A DNA stretch of 59,446 bases from Planctomyces sp. SH-PL62 (GTDB lineage Bacteria; Planctomycetota; Planctomycetia; Planctomycetales; Planctomycetaceae). The stretch is taken from positions 1-59,446 of the forward strand of contig CAMDEA010000028.1 in the NCBI GenBank assembly GCA_945893045.1, written 5' to 3'. Below the pieces are notes generated by a model. That model searched no databases, had not been told where the DNA came from, and saw only the letters and a list, made by a program, of their open reading frames with translations. Made by a program: the position numbers and the translations under genes. Shown in pieces: positions 33,415 to 44,500 of this stretch; position 1 is the first letter of the stretch; the number at the start of each line of letters is the position of its first letter.

Positions 33415-36400
33415 CTTGGGGGACTGCTCGCTGCCGACCAATCGCAGGCGGTCGTTGTAGGTCAGCAGTTCGACGTAGCGTTCGGCGAGGTTCAGGTTCA
33501 GGCGGAATCCGCTGTATTGGTTGGTCAGTTCGTCCTCGAACAGCTTGCGGCCGGTCTTCTTGTCGAACATCAGCAGGCGGTGAACTTGAACGTGAACCTT
33601 GCCGCGCTGCTCGAATTTTCGGGTGGAGAATAACAACGCGGGGGACGCCCCGAAGTGGTTCAAGACCAAGGCTTGGTTGTCCACTTTTTGTTGCCAGAGT
33701 TCTCCGCCCGCGCGACGATCGAAGGCGAAGACCGTGCCGTTGACTGGGACCGTTACCAACTCGTCGCCATAGAAGTTCGTCTGCTGGCCCGACACGATCA
33801 GAAACAAGCGATCGTTGTCGGAGACCAAAAACCTCTGGCGGTTGAGACCGGACAAATCGGCCGGCTTGAGCATTCCCAGCGTTTGCGATTCGCGTGTGTC
33901 GAGGTCAAACGTGGCCAGCTTGCCGTCCTGGCCGAGCGTCGCCAGCGTGCGATTGTCCAACCAACCGAACTGGCTGGAGAAGGGGAACGTTTCACGCCAC
34001 ACGGCTTGGCGAGTCTGCGGATTCCAGCGTTCGATCGCCAGCAGATCACTCGGACCGCGTGAGACCACCAGCAGGTCATTGCCGAGCGCGGTCTTGGCCA
34101 ACTGGAACTTCTCGCGCACGTTCCCTTCAAACGGCAACGAGCGGCCGTCTTGAGTCCGCAGCAACAATCCGCCGGGCCAGCGTGTGGACGTGAGGAACAT
34201 CAAATCGTTCGTGGCTTGCACACGCGTGTCGTTCGGCAGATCACGCAGTTCCCAACGCCATTGGCCGGTCGCGGCATCGAGCATCGTCAGCGTGCGGCGA
34301 CCGCGATACGCGATGAATTCCGGCGTGCAAAGCGCCAACAGCGCGTTGCGAGTCACGTCTTCATTGGGGTCGATCGGCAGAGAAAGAAAACTGGCACCCG
34401 GCTGCATCGGCAGCGTTTGGCGGCGAGCGACTTGTGTCGGATCGAAATTGTTGGCTCCGCGCGACTCCATCGAGCGAGTCCAGAGCACGCGATGATCCAC
34501 CGGCGACAACAAGTGCAGCACCTCGCGATGGTAGACCAGCATTTGATGCCCGACGGTGCGAATCATCGTGCCGTTGGCCAGAGTGCTGGTCGATTTGAAC
34601 CGCAGCGGCAGCGACCAATCGAGTTGGCTGTTGCTCAAGCGAGACATCGACAGCCGCTGCGTCGCGATCGGGCTGTTCAACATCTGGTACTGAAACCGCT
34701 GAGCCGTAAAGAACGGCCAGCGCGCGTCGGACAGCGAGCACTCCTGGACTTGCTCCATGCTCCCCTGATAGCCCAACGACCGCTGCAGTTTGAAATCGAG
34801 CTTGCTCCAGTCCGCCCCGTTCGACGCAATCGTCTTGCCGAGCCGTTCGGCGTTGATCTCCTGCTCAATCCATTGCTTCGCGGTCAGTCCCTCACCCAGT
34901 GGCAAGTCACCCAAGCGAGCCAATCGCAGTCCCGCGGCGGCCGCGTCGTCTGGCAATCCGAGCGAGCGATACAGTTCCAAAAGCCGACGCCACGCGCGAG
35001 CGGTCTCGCGCGCATCGGCGTTCTCGGTCAATCGCAGCAGCGCGAACTCGGCTCGCGAAACGTCACGCTCGGTGATCGCCGCTTCGATCTCTTGCCAGCG
35101 CAGTTCGCGTGTCGCCGGATGGAATGCGAACAGTTCCAGTTCGCGTTGCCGCACCGCAGGAGTCGCGTTGCTCAGATTCCGCACTTCGTCGGCCAGACGG
35201 CGATCCAAGTCCCCGCGACCGTCGGCCGGCAAGGAATTCCACAGATCGGCGAGTTGTCCGCCGACCCACGCTTCCGACCGAATGGACAACGGCGGCGAAC
35301 CACTCAGCCGCAACACCGCGTCGCCGTGCTTGCGAGCTAGTTCCAACAGCAACTCGAACGCCGCGACGTGCTCCCCTTTGCCGCGCAGGTGCTCGACTCG
35401 CAACCGCTTCGCCTGCAATTGGTCATCGGGAGTTGTCAGCCATTTCTCAAAGAGGGCCAACTCCGCTGCGTGATCCACCGGTTTCTGCTGAATCACTGCG
35501 GTCAGCACATCCCGCAACGCGGCGAGGTAGCGCGGACGCAGTTCTACCGACACAGACTCGGCCGGCACGCGCTGCAACACGTTCCAGGCTTCGGGGGATT
35601 TGTGTTCGAGTTGCAGGATCGACGCTTCGGTCAACAACGCGAGCACATCGGACGGATCGCGTTCCTTGCGCTGTCGGATTTGTTCCACGACGGCGTCGCG
35701 CTGCTCGAAGCAGGTCAGTCCGGCCGGATGCGCCGAGACCACGCCGCCGCGATACAGCGACAAATTGCCCAACCGCGCTCCCGGTGCCGCCCATTGCCGC
35801 CCGGTGCGCGAACCGTTCTTGAGCGACATCGTCCAAATCTGTCCGCTGCTGAGCGGCACATGCCAGCGGTCATTGGAAATGGTTCCGAGTCCACTCGGCA
35901 CGCCGTCGCCGTTGGGGATCGCTTCGGTCCAGGCAGACTCACCGTTCGACAAATTCAGCGCGCTGATGCTGGTCTGTCCCAGCAGCAGCACTTTGCCATC
36001 GGCGACTCCGTTCAGCGCCAGCCAGTTTTGAGTTTGTTTCGGCTTCGTCCAGCGGCGAGTGCCGTTGTGCAATCCGAGACACACGACGTTGGACGTGCTG
36101 GCGTCCTGCTCGTTGAACATCTCTTGTGGCGTGTAGACCACGGCATCGCCGACGATCACGGGAGCCGAAGGCAACCACCGCTGTCCCCAGGGCATCGCCT
36201 GCGTCATCGACTGCCCGAACACACGGCGTTGATTGTTGACCGCTTGCGGCGTCGAGTAGCGATGCACCCACAACAACTGCCGCGACGCGCGATCGACGGC
36301 CGCCAGCCAACCGACGGTTGTCGGACAGATCACCACGCCATCCGCGATCGCCACCTGCGCCGCGAACTGCCGCCGCGCCGCATCGCGCGAGATCGCCGCT

Positions 36401-38250
36401 TCCGCTGTCGCCAGCAACTGCGACCACAACAACTTGCCGCTGTCGGCTTGCAGGCAGAATAGCCGGATCTCGGCATCACGTTCGCCGATCACGAACAGCT
36501 CGTGTCCATCCGGCACCGGTGCGCCGAAGAAGAACACGCCGGGAAGCTCCGGCTGGAACGGCTCATCGGATTGCACGCCGCCGACTGCCCACAACGGCCG
36601 GCCGTTCCGCAGGTCATACGACACCAGCTTGTTACTGGTCCAATTACGGCGCAGCGGGTCTTGCCGCGACAAGTCCTGGTTGCCGCCGTAATAGTTTTGG
36701 AACTGCTGCATCACGAACGTGTCGTCCTCGACCGAGAACAACTGCCGCCCGTCGCTGCTGAGCACTCCGAAGTTGCCGTTCGCGAACAGCAACTGCGCGA
36801 GCGGATGTTGCTCCCACGACATGTTGCTGAATTCGTACTGCCGCACGCCATTGATGATGCGGATGCCGCGATTGACCTGCACGTACTGCTGTGGCGCGTT
36901 GCCGGGGCCGATCAAGTCTTCGGCTTTGAAGCGTTCGGCCGTGGACCACAACGGCCGGCCGGTCTCGACATCCAGGACTTGCACGCCGCTCAGCGTGCGC
37001 ATCACGACCAGCCCGTTGACCAGCAGCGGCTGACAGACGGAGATCGTGGACCGGTTCTGATCGTGCATGTCTTCGATCAGCATCTCAAGCTGCTGCTGTA
37101 ACGGTTGCACTTGCGTCAGTGGCTGCCGCCAGCGCGGCAACAACAACGGCTCGCCGCCACGGCTGAGCGCCGCGCGATTGGGAGCTCCGAAGAACATCGT
37201 CCACTCGGCCGAACTGGTTTGCGAAACCACTCGCGCCGGGATCGCCGCCCACCAATCGCTGACGCGAATCCGCGTGCTTCCCATTTCGAGGTGTTCGTCA
37301 TCTCCGTTGAGCGGGCGGCTCGCCTGCCCGTCTTCAATCTCCGGCCGATTTCCCTTCAACCACTTCTCCGCCAGTTCTTTGTTCCCCGCCTGTTTCGCCG
37401 CGAGCGCCGCCTGCAATTGCCAGGATCGTTCTTTCGTCACCGCCGCTTTCGCATCTTCCAGCCAACGGAACCAGCGCGTGGCCTGTGTGAACTCGCCCCG
37501 ATCGAGGTGCCGCATCGCCAGCCGCTGCGCCGCCGTTTGACCCGGTTCCAGCAGCAAGAATCGCATCGCGACGTGCGCCAGCCGATCAATCCGTCCCGAA
37601 CGCTCCGCCTCCTCCAGACGCCGCGCCGCTTCCGCGCCCACCCGAAACCGAAATGACCGCAGGTCTTTCTCCGGCAGCTTCAGCATCAATCGCATCGCAC
37701 GCTCGCGGACCGAATGCCATTCCCGACCGATTCGCTCCACCGAGTCTTCTTCTTGAGCGAGCAGGATCTGCAACAACTCCAGCGCCGTCGTCCAATCTTG
37801 AGCCTCGACGGCCGCATTCGCCTTGCGCAACATCTCGGCTTGTTTGCGATCCTTCGCAGCCCGTCCGTCGATTTGATCGCGCGCGTCAGGATCAAGCGGC
37901 TGTCCATTCGCGGCACGCGGCACGGCACCAAGAGGCAAGCCCGGACGAGGCACCGCCTGCCTGGGCATCAATTTCTGAAACAGATTCTGCAACGGATTCG
38001 GGACCGGCGGACCGGCGACTGGCGTCGGGTACGGCATCAACTTCTGAAACAATGGCTGCAACGGATTCGCTGCCAGCGGAGCGACCACCGGCGGCGTGGC
38101 CGGCATCAGCTTTTGAAAGAGATCCTGCAACGGGTTCGCCGGCTCGTTCGCCTTCTGCTGTTCTTGCGCTTTCAGTTTGGACGACGCCGGTCCCAGCAGC
38201 AGACCAGCCGCGATCACGCTCAACGACAGTACCGAAATTCGCCACCGCAT
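33412..38250 (-). CDS. Secreted PQQ-like beta-propeller protein
   Basis: A 1612-residue exported protein. The N-terminus has a signal peptide (about residues 1-29, hydrophobic core VLSLSVIAAGLLLG). Next come three copies of NPLQxLFQKLMP at residues 39-50, 62-73 and 85-96 with a 23-residue period. The remainder contains PQQ-type propeller blades recognisable by VLDVETGRPLWS, LVSYDLRNGRPLWAVGG, RASRQLLWVHRY, MLDAATGQWRWEL and FDRRAGGELWQQ, split by a helical middle region of about 350 residues resembling TPR repeats. No cofactor ligand set is evident, so a structural or binding role is likely. AGGAG lies six bases before the ATG. Large proteins of this type are common in planctomycetes; specific function is unknown. 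Confidence 0.88.
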   Translation of the reverse strand: MRWRISVLSLSVIAAGLLLGPASSKLKAQEQQKANEPANPLQDLFQKLMPATPPVVAPLAANPLQPLFQKLMPYPTPVAGPPVPNPLQNLFQKLMPRQAVPRPGLPLGAVPRAANGQPLDPDARDQIDGRAAKDRKQAEMLRKANAAVEAQDWTTALELLQILLAQEEDSVERIGREWHSVRERAMRLMLKLPEKDLRSFRFRVGAEAARRLEEAERSGRIDRLAHVAMRFLLLEPGQTAAQRLAMRHLDRGEFTQATRWFRWLEDAKAAVTKERSWQLQAALAAKQAGNKELAEKWLKGNRPEIEDGQASRPLNGDDEHLEMGSTRIRVSDWWAAIPARVVSQTSSAEWTMFFGAPNRAALSRGGEPLLLPRWRQPLTQVQPLQQQLEMLIEDMHDQNRSTISVCQPLLVNGLVVMRTLSGVQVLDVETGRPLWSTAERFKAEDLIGPGNAPQQYVQVNRGIRIINGVRQYEFSNMSWEQHPLAQLLFANGNFGVLSSDGRQLFSVEDDTFVMQQFQNYYGGNQDLSRQDPLRRNWTSNKLVSYDLRNGRPLWAVGGVQSDEPFQPELPGVFFFGAPVPDGHELFVIGERDAEIRLFCLQADSGKLLWSQLLATAEAAISRDAARRQFAAQVAIADGVVICPTTVGWLAAVDRASRQLLWVHRYSTPQAVNNQRRVFGQSMTQAMPWGQRWLPSAPVIVGDAVVYTPQEMFNEQDASTSNVVCLGLHNGTRRWTKPKQTQNWLALNGVADGKVLLLGQTSISALNLSNGESAWTEAIPNGDGVPSGLGTISNDRWHVPLSSGQIWTMSLKNGSRTGRQWAAPGARLGNLSLYRGGVVSAHPAGLTCFEQRDAVVEQIRQRKERDPSDVLALLTEASILQLEHKSPEAWNVLQRVPAESVSVELRPRYLAALRDVLTAVIQQKPVDHAAELALFEKWLTTPDDQLQAKRLRVEHLRGKGEHVAAFELLLELARKHGDAVLRLSGSPPLSIRSEAWVGGQLADLWNSLPADGRGDLDRRLADEVRNLSNATPAVRQRELELFAFHPATRELRWQEIEAAITERDVSRAEFALLRLTENADARETARAWRRLLELYRSLGLPDDAAAAGLRLARLGDLPLGEGLTAKQWIEQEINAERLGKTIASNGADWSKLDFKLQRSLGYQGSMEQVQECSLSDARWPFFTAQRFQYQMLNSPIATQRLSMSRLSNSQLDWSLPLRFKSTSTLANGTMIRTVGHQMLVYHREVLHLLSPVDHRVLWTRSMESRGANNFDPTQVARRQTLPMQPGASFLSLPIDPNEDVTRNALLALCTPEFIAYRGRRTLTMLDAATGQWRWELRDLPNDTRVQATNDLMFLTSTRWPGGLLLRTQDGRSLPFEGNVREKFQLAKTALGNDLLVVSRGPSDLLAIERWNPQTRQAVWRETFPFSSQFGWLDNRTLATLGQDGKLATFDLDTRESQTLGMLKPADLSGLNRQRFLVSDNDRLFLIVSGQQTNFYGDELVTVPVNGTVFAFDRRAGGELWQQKVDNQALVLNHFGASPALLFSTRKFEQRGKVHVQVHRLLMFDKKTGRKLFEDELTNQYSGFRLNLNLAERYVELLTYNDRLRLVGSEQSPK
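37963..38136 (-). repeat. Triple NPLQxLFQKLMP repeat in the PQQ protein
   Basis: Three imperfect tandem repeats of about 69 bases, each encoding the 12-residue NPLQxLFQKLMP block plus a Pro/Ala-rich spacer of 11 residues. They lie directly after the signal peptide. Confidence 0.85.
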
Positions 38251-38588
38251 GACCCGCTCCTGAAAAGGATGCTGAACGGTTCGCCGAGGGCGGGGAGTAT
38301 AGCCAGCTCACGCCGAGGCTGCGAATTTTGGAAGGGCAGGGGGCTGACGCAACTCGGAATTAACCTTGCACGAAAGCCCAGGCTTACCAGTCTTCTGATC
38401 TGAAAGTGAAACTTGGTGATCGCTCCCCACGGATGGCATGGCGATACCACGGATAAAGCCGTGCTTCGCGTTTTCATCCGTGGTATTGCTATGCCATCCG
38501 TGGGGATGATTGGGCTTCATGGCAGGTCAATTGCGAACTATGGAACGAGGCTGATCCGCCGCGGCGGCCCCCGCTCGCCAGTCTCTCG
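38251..38588. other. Intergenic region with a long hairpin
   Basis: It separates the end of the giant gene from the PQQ gene start (both minus strand). It holds the hairpin at 38425-38505; otherwise nothing is recognised. The PQQ gene's promoter should be here. Confidence 0.5.
38425..38505. repeat. Long palindromic repeat
   Basis: The arms are 38425-38454 and 38476-38505, complementary at 28 of 30 positions, with core CCCCACGGATGGCAT and a 21-base loop. It lies downstream of the giant gene's stop and may end its transcript. Confidence 0.85.
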
Positions 38589-41500
38589 TTAATGGCCGCT
38601 GTCGAGGATGGTGGCCAGTGCCTGACTGTCGGAGAACAGAGCATTCACGGCATGGCTGAGATTCACTTTGAACGACCGGCTGGAACTCAAAATTGCGTTC
38701 GGGGCGATGGCGACGCGGATCGTTTTGGTGGTCTCCCCCGCGGCAAAGGTGAGCGTGCCGGTGGTCGCCGCGAATTCGCGTCCCGCGACCGCAGTGCCGT
38801 TGGCGGTCGCGTAATTGACCGTCACCGCCTGACCGCTGGGTGCGGAGAGGCTGACGGTGAACACCGCCGTCTCACCTTCGATCACTCTGACGTCGCCGAT
38901 CGACAGGCGGGGGGCTTGATCGTTGTTCCGGAGGGTGCCTCGCCCCTGGCCATCCAGGATCGCAGCCTGCATGGAGTTCGTCAGGTTGACGAAGAACACC
39001 TCGTTGGCTTCATGGAGCAAATCACCGTTCGTCACGACGGTGATCGTCTTCGTGGTCTCACCGGGGTTGAACGTGATCGAACCGTGAGACTCTTGATAGT
39101 CGGTCCCCTCCGTCGCGGTGTCGCCGGATGTGGCGAAGTCCACCGTCACGGGAACCGCACTGACGGCGGTCAGTCTGACGGTGAAAGTCGCATTCACTGT
39201 CGTGGTATCTCGCTCGGTGACGGTGACATCGTTGATGTTCAATCTCGGACCGGCGTCGTTATCGCGAATCGTCGCCTGACCGCTGCCATCCGCGATCGTC
39301 GCTCCGATGGCGGAGCCGAGCTGCACGTAGAACACTTCCTCGTTTTCGTGCAACATGTCGTCGAGCACCGGGACGGAAATGGTTTGGCTCAACTGACCGG
39401 GAGCGAAGCGAAGCGTGCCGCTCCGCGCCTGAAAGTCTCTGCCGGCGGTGGCTGACGCAGTGGGGGTTCGGGTGGCCTCACCGCTACCGACGCTGGACGT
39501 GCTGAAAGTCACCGACACCGGTTGAGTGCTCGGCGACGACATGGTCACGTTGAACGTGGCAGTGTTCGATGGGCCCGTCCGTTCGGAGACCAGCGCATTG
39601 CTGATTTGCAGAGCCATCATCACGTCATCGTTCTGAATGGTCCCGATTCCCGTCCCCTTCAGAATGCTGACGTCGTTGCTGCCGATGATGCTCGTCAGGA
39701 GCACGTTGAAGTTCTCGTTTGGCTCGAACTGGCCATCCCCATTGATGGTGACTTGGAGGGTGTGCGTTTCACCTGCGGTGCCGGCGAATTGCAGATGGCT
39801 CGCCGGCTGTGCGAAGGCCAGAGCATTGAGCAGCAGTTGGCGATTCTGGTTGCCGGCCTGGTTCAGCCGGTCGGCGTAAAAGTTCACATCGGTCAGAGCC
39901 ACGACTTTGCCGGCTCCGTAATTGAGCGCCGCCAGTGCCGAAAGTCCGCTGCTGTTCCAGGTGCCCAACGAGACGGCGTTCCCCAGTCCTGTCAGGTTGC
40001 CGGGATAGTTAGAACTGATCATGGACACGTTCCCGAACGGCCCCTGCGTCACCGGGTGCATCGTGTTGGTGATCATTCCCGAGGTGATTGAGACGGTGGT
40101 GCCCGTCGTTGTCAGACCAAACGGAGACAGCAGAGTGCTGTCGTCGAAGTCCGCATTCTCGCCGAACACAATCGCACCGTTCCCCGCAGTGACGAAGCTC
40201 TGCAACGCGGCTTGCTCGGTCAGCGACAACGGCGATGTGACCGTGAGGTCGCTCGACACGCTGTTGAGCCACACGACATTGACCATCGAGAGAAACGTCG
40301 AGGTCAAGGTGTCCGTTCCCAGAATCGTCGCACCCGGGAAGTTGGCCAGAATCTGCGCACGCATGGCCGCCGCGCCCGCTCCGTCAAACAAGCCATACGT
40401 CCCGCCGCGGACGGAATTGAAGGCTCCAATGACCAGACTGCTGCTGGATGTGAGCGGCAAATAATCGTTATTGGCCGTGGTCGCCGTGCCGTTCTGTGTC
40501 TGGAACGGAACGCGGAAGCTGGACCCGGTCGTGTCACTCAACGTGACCGTGAAGGTCATGGGGGTCGTGCCACTGTTCCCCTCGGCCTGGCTGACATCGT
40601 TGATCGACAGCGTCGACTGCAAATTGTTGAGGTTGATGGTGATGACGGCCATGTTGCTCAAGAGGCCGGAGTCTTGCACCTTCACGGTCAGGTTGAACGT
40701 CGGTGTCGTTTCAAAGTCGAGCGCCGCCGAGTTCAAGACCGTCAATTGGCCGGTGCTGCTGTTGATCTGAAACGCGCCGTTCGTGTTGCCGCTGAAGATC
40801 GAGTACGTCAGCACGTCGCCGGGGTCGGTGGCGACGACCGTCCCCACGACCGAGTTGTTCGGGCTGTTCTCGTTGATGCTGAAGTTCTGATCGTTGACGA
40901 CCGGCGCGAAGTCATCGTTGATGATGGTGCCGACTCCGGTGCCGTCGGTGATGGTGACGTCGTTGGTGCCGATGACGCTTCCCAGCACGACGCTGAAGAG
41001 TTCGTCCGGTTCGACGGTGGGATCACCGTTGACGAACACTTGAATCTGCTGGACCTCGCCCGCGGTGCCGGCGAATTGCAGGGCACTGGCCGGCCGCGCG
41101 AACGCCAGCGTGTTGAGCAGCAGCTTGGAATTGTCCGCGGCACCCAATCGGTCGGCATACAGGTTCACATCGGTCAGAGCCACCACTTTGCCGGCTCCGG
41201 AAGTGAGCACCGCCAGGGCCGATTGTCCGGTGCTGTTCCAAGTCCCCAGCGAGATCGCGCTCCCCAGGGTCGTGAGATTGCCGGGATAGTTGGAAACGAT
41301 GGTGTTCACGTTCCCGAACGGCCCCTGCGTCACCGGGTGCGTCGTGTTGGTGATCATTCCCGAGGTGACTCCGACGGTGGTTCCCGTCGTGTTCAGACCA
41401 AACGGAGACAGCAGAGTGCTGTCGTCGAAGCTTTCATTCTCGCCGAACAGAATCGCGCTGCCGCCAGCGGTGACGAAGCTCTGCAACGCGGCTTGCTCGG

Positions 41501-44500
41501 CCGGCGACAACGCCGATGTGACCGTGAAGTCGCTCGACACGCTGTTGAGCCACACCACGTTGACCGTCGAGAGAAACGCGGAGGTCAAGGTGCTCGTTCC
41601 GAGGATCGTCGCGCCCGGGAAGTTGGCCAGAATCTGCGCACGCATGGCCGCCGCGCCCGATCCATCAAACAAGCCGTAGGTTCCGCCGCGTGTGGCATCG
41701 AAAGCTCCGATGACCAAATTGCCGTTCGAGTTGAGCGGCACATAATCGTGATCCGCCGTGGTCGCCGTGCCGTCCATCGTCTGGAACGGAACTCGGAAAC
41801 TGGCTGCGGTCGCGGCACTCAGCGTCACGTTGAACGTGAACGTCGTCGTTCCGCTTTGACCTTCCGCCACCATCACATCGCTGATCGACAACGTCGGTGT
41901 GGAGGCCGCGCTGACCGTCAATACGACATCGTTCCCGTCGCCACCGACGTAGCTGATCGTCGCGCTCAAGGCTGAGCCGAGGAAGCTGCTGATCGTCGCG
42001 CCTTCGGTCAGTCCGTTGAACATGCCGACGATCGCGTCGGAGTCATCGTTCTCGACGATCGTGAAGGTCTGCGCGGCCAGTGGAGTGTGCGTGCCACTCA
42101 GGGCGAGATCGACTCCCGTCAGGGTCACAACGCCGGTCACGTGAAGCTGTTGGTAGTCGCTATCGACGGTCGTGCCATTGATGACGATGGCCAAATCGTC
42201 GTTCGTGCCGAAGGTCAGCGTGCCCGTGCCCGCATTCACATCAGAGCCGCTCGTCGCGGGGCTGACGCTGGTGCCCGGATTGAGCAAGACATCCCCGCCC
42301 GCCGAAGCCAAAGACCCGGTCGTGAAGTTGATCGCCGCGCCCGACAGCAGTTGCAGGTCCGTGTCCGCACTCCGCGTGATCGCCGCGCTGACCGTGATTG
42401 CGCCAGAGGAGCTGTTGCCAATCACCAGCGTGCCGGCCGTGACGCGGTCGAGTTCGGTATCGGTCAGGCTGAGCGAACCGCCGATTTCGTTGCCGAGATT
42501 GATGGGCCGGTTGGCGGATTGCGGCTTGATGGTCGTCGTTTCCGTGGTCGTCAGCGACGCGCCGCCGGCGATGGCGACGTCGTCCGCCGTGATGTCGATG
42601 GCACCATTCGCCTGGTTGACGCCCGAATTTACGTTGACCGTGGTTGTGGTGATGTTGAGGTTGCCGAGCACCGTCGCGCCAACGATGCCGACCGTCGCAC
42701 CGTTGAGCGTGGTTGTACCGGTGCCGGCCGACTGCGTGATGCCGTTGACGACGCTGACGGCTTGCTGGAAATCGACGTTGTTGGCGCTGTTGGCGAGGAT
42801 CGAGCCGAGTTCCGTGAAGTTGGCACCGACTGTCCCGGTGAAGGTGACGTTGCCAGCGCCAGCGGTCAGTGTGAGAACTTGGCTGCCGCCGAACTCGACG
42901 ACGTACCCATTCAGGCTCGTTGCCACGGTGCGGTCGTTCCATTGACCGCTGCTGACCATTTCCATTGCGTCTTCGGTGGCGCTGTTGGGTTCCGTGGGTG
43001 CCCAGTTGATGTACTGGCCATTGACCGAAGCCGGGGCGTTGGTGGAGAACTGCTGACCTTCTTGCGGACCACCGATCCAGCGCCACTCGCCTTCCACTGT
43101 CGCGTCGCTGCCGCCTAGGAACGTTTGGCCCGCCCCTGCCAGTCGCACGCCGTTGATCACGGCATTTTCCGCGGGCGACTGTGGTGTCGCCAGGTAACCT
43201 GGCATGCCGTTGAGCGTCGCGGCTTCGGCTCCAGCTTCCGCGGCACCAAAGTTCACGGACCCTGCAACGTACTGGTAGAAATGGCCCGCCGACACGGTCC
43301 CGTTGAACTGCACACTGCCGTCAGTGACCGTGGCATCGGTATCCATGCCGACGCTGCGGTCGAGCCGAATCTCGCCATTCAGCGTGACGGCACCGGCGTC
43401 GTTGTTCGTGGTGTCGCCGTCGGTGGCGATGCTGGCGGCGTTCAGGTTGATGGCTTCCGCGGTGACGGCCAGATTGCCGGTCGAGGTCGTGGAGCCCAAG
43501 AGCAGCGGCGTGTTCAGGTTGACCGTATCGCTGGCGTTGTCGCCGTTGATTGTCAGGGCGGCGCGGAAGGAGGCATGAACGCTGGTGATGTTGACTGTGT
43601 CGGTGCCGTCGCCGGCGTTGATGGTCAGACTGCCCGAGGGATTGTCGAATTCGACCGACTCGCCGAAATCGGAGTCGATCTTGTTGTGCAGCGTCGTGCC
43701 GGTCGTCAACGCGATGATTTCGCTGGCCGCATTGAACGTGAAGACGCGGTCGGTCGCGATCAGGTTGTCGGTGATCGGTTCCAGTCCGCTGTAGGTGATG
43801 ACGCGCGTGCCGCCATCGACGATCGTCACCGAGCCGCTATTCGCGTCCGTGAAGACATGCGTGACGCTCGCCACGGTGTCGGCCGCCAGAGTCAGCGAAT
43901 CGCTCGCGCCCGAACCACCTTGATAGTCCACATCAAAGCCGAGGTCGGTTGAGACATCGACGCTCAAGTTGTCGCTGCCCCCTTGGCCTTTGACGATGAT
44001 CTTTCCGCCGGCTCCCAATGCGGACGCGGGAACGCTGACGGTCTTGTTGCCGTTCGAGAGCATCGCTCCGGCAATGACCGTCGCGAACGCCTCGTTCGCA
44101 TCGCTGATGATCAGGTTCGCGCCGCTGCGGCTCACCGACAACAGGTTGTTCTTGCCCGTTCCGTCGATGTCTTCGATGACCAGATCGTTGCCGACGATGG
44201 TGGTCGTCAGCGTATTGTTCTGCGCGGTCAGCGTGACGTCGTTCGAATTCGTGCCGGAGGTGTAGTCGATAACGAACGTCGTGCCGCTCACGACGAATGT
44301 GCCGCCGTCGGCAATGCTGTTACCGCCAACCATAAACGTCTCGGTCACGGCGTCGCTGTCGTTGTTGTCGATGATCTTGAAGGTGTCACCGTTGGCCGGC
44401 GTGTAGCCCAGCGTGATGACCAGATTCGCTCCGCCGAGGTTCACGGTTCCTGTGACGTTGAGCTGATCGTGGCCACTGACGACTCCCGCACCGGCGGTGC

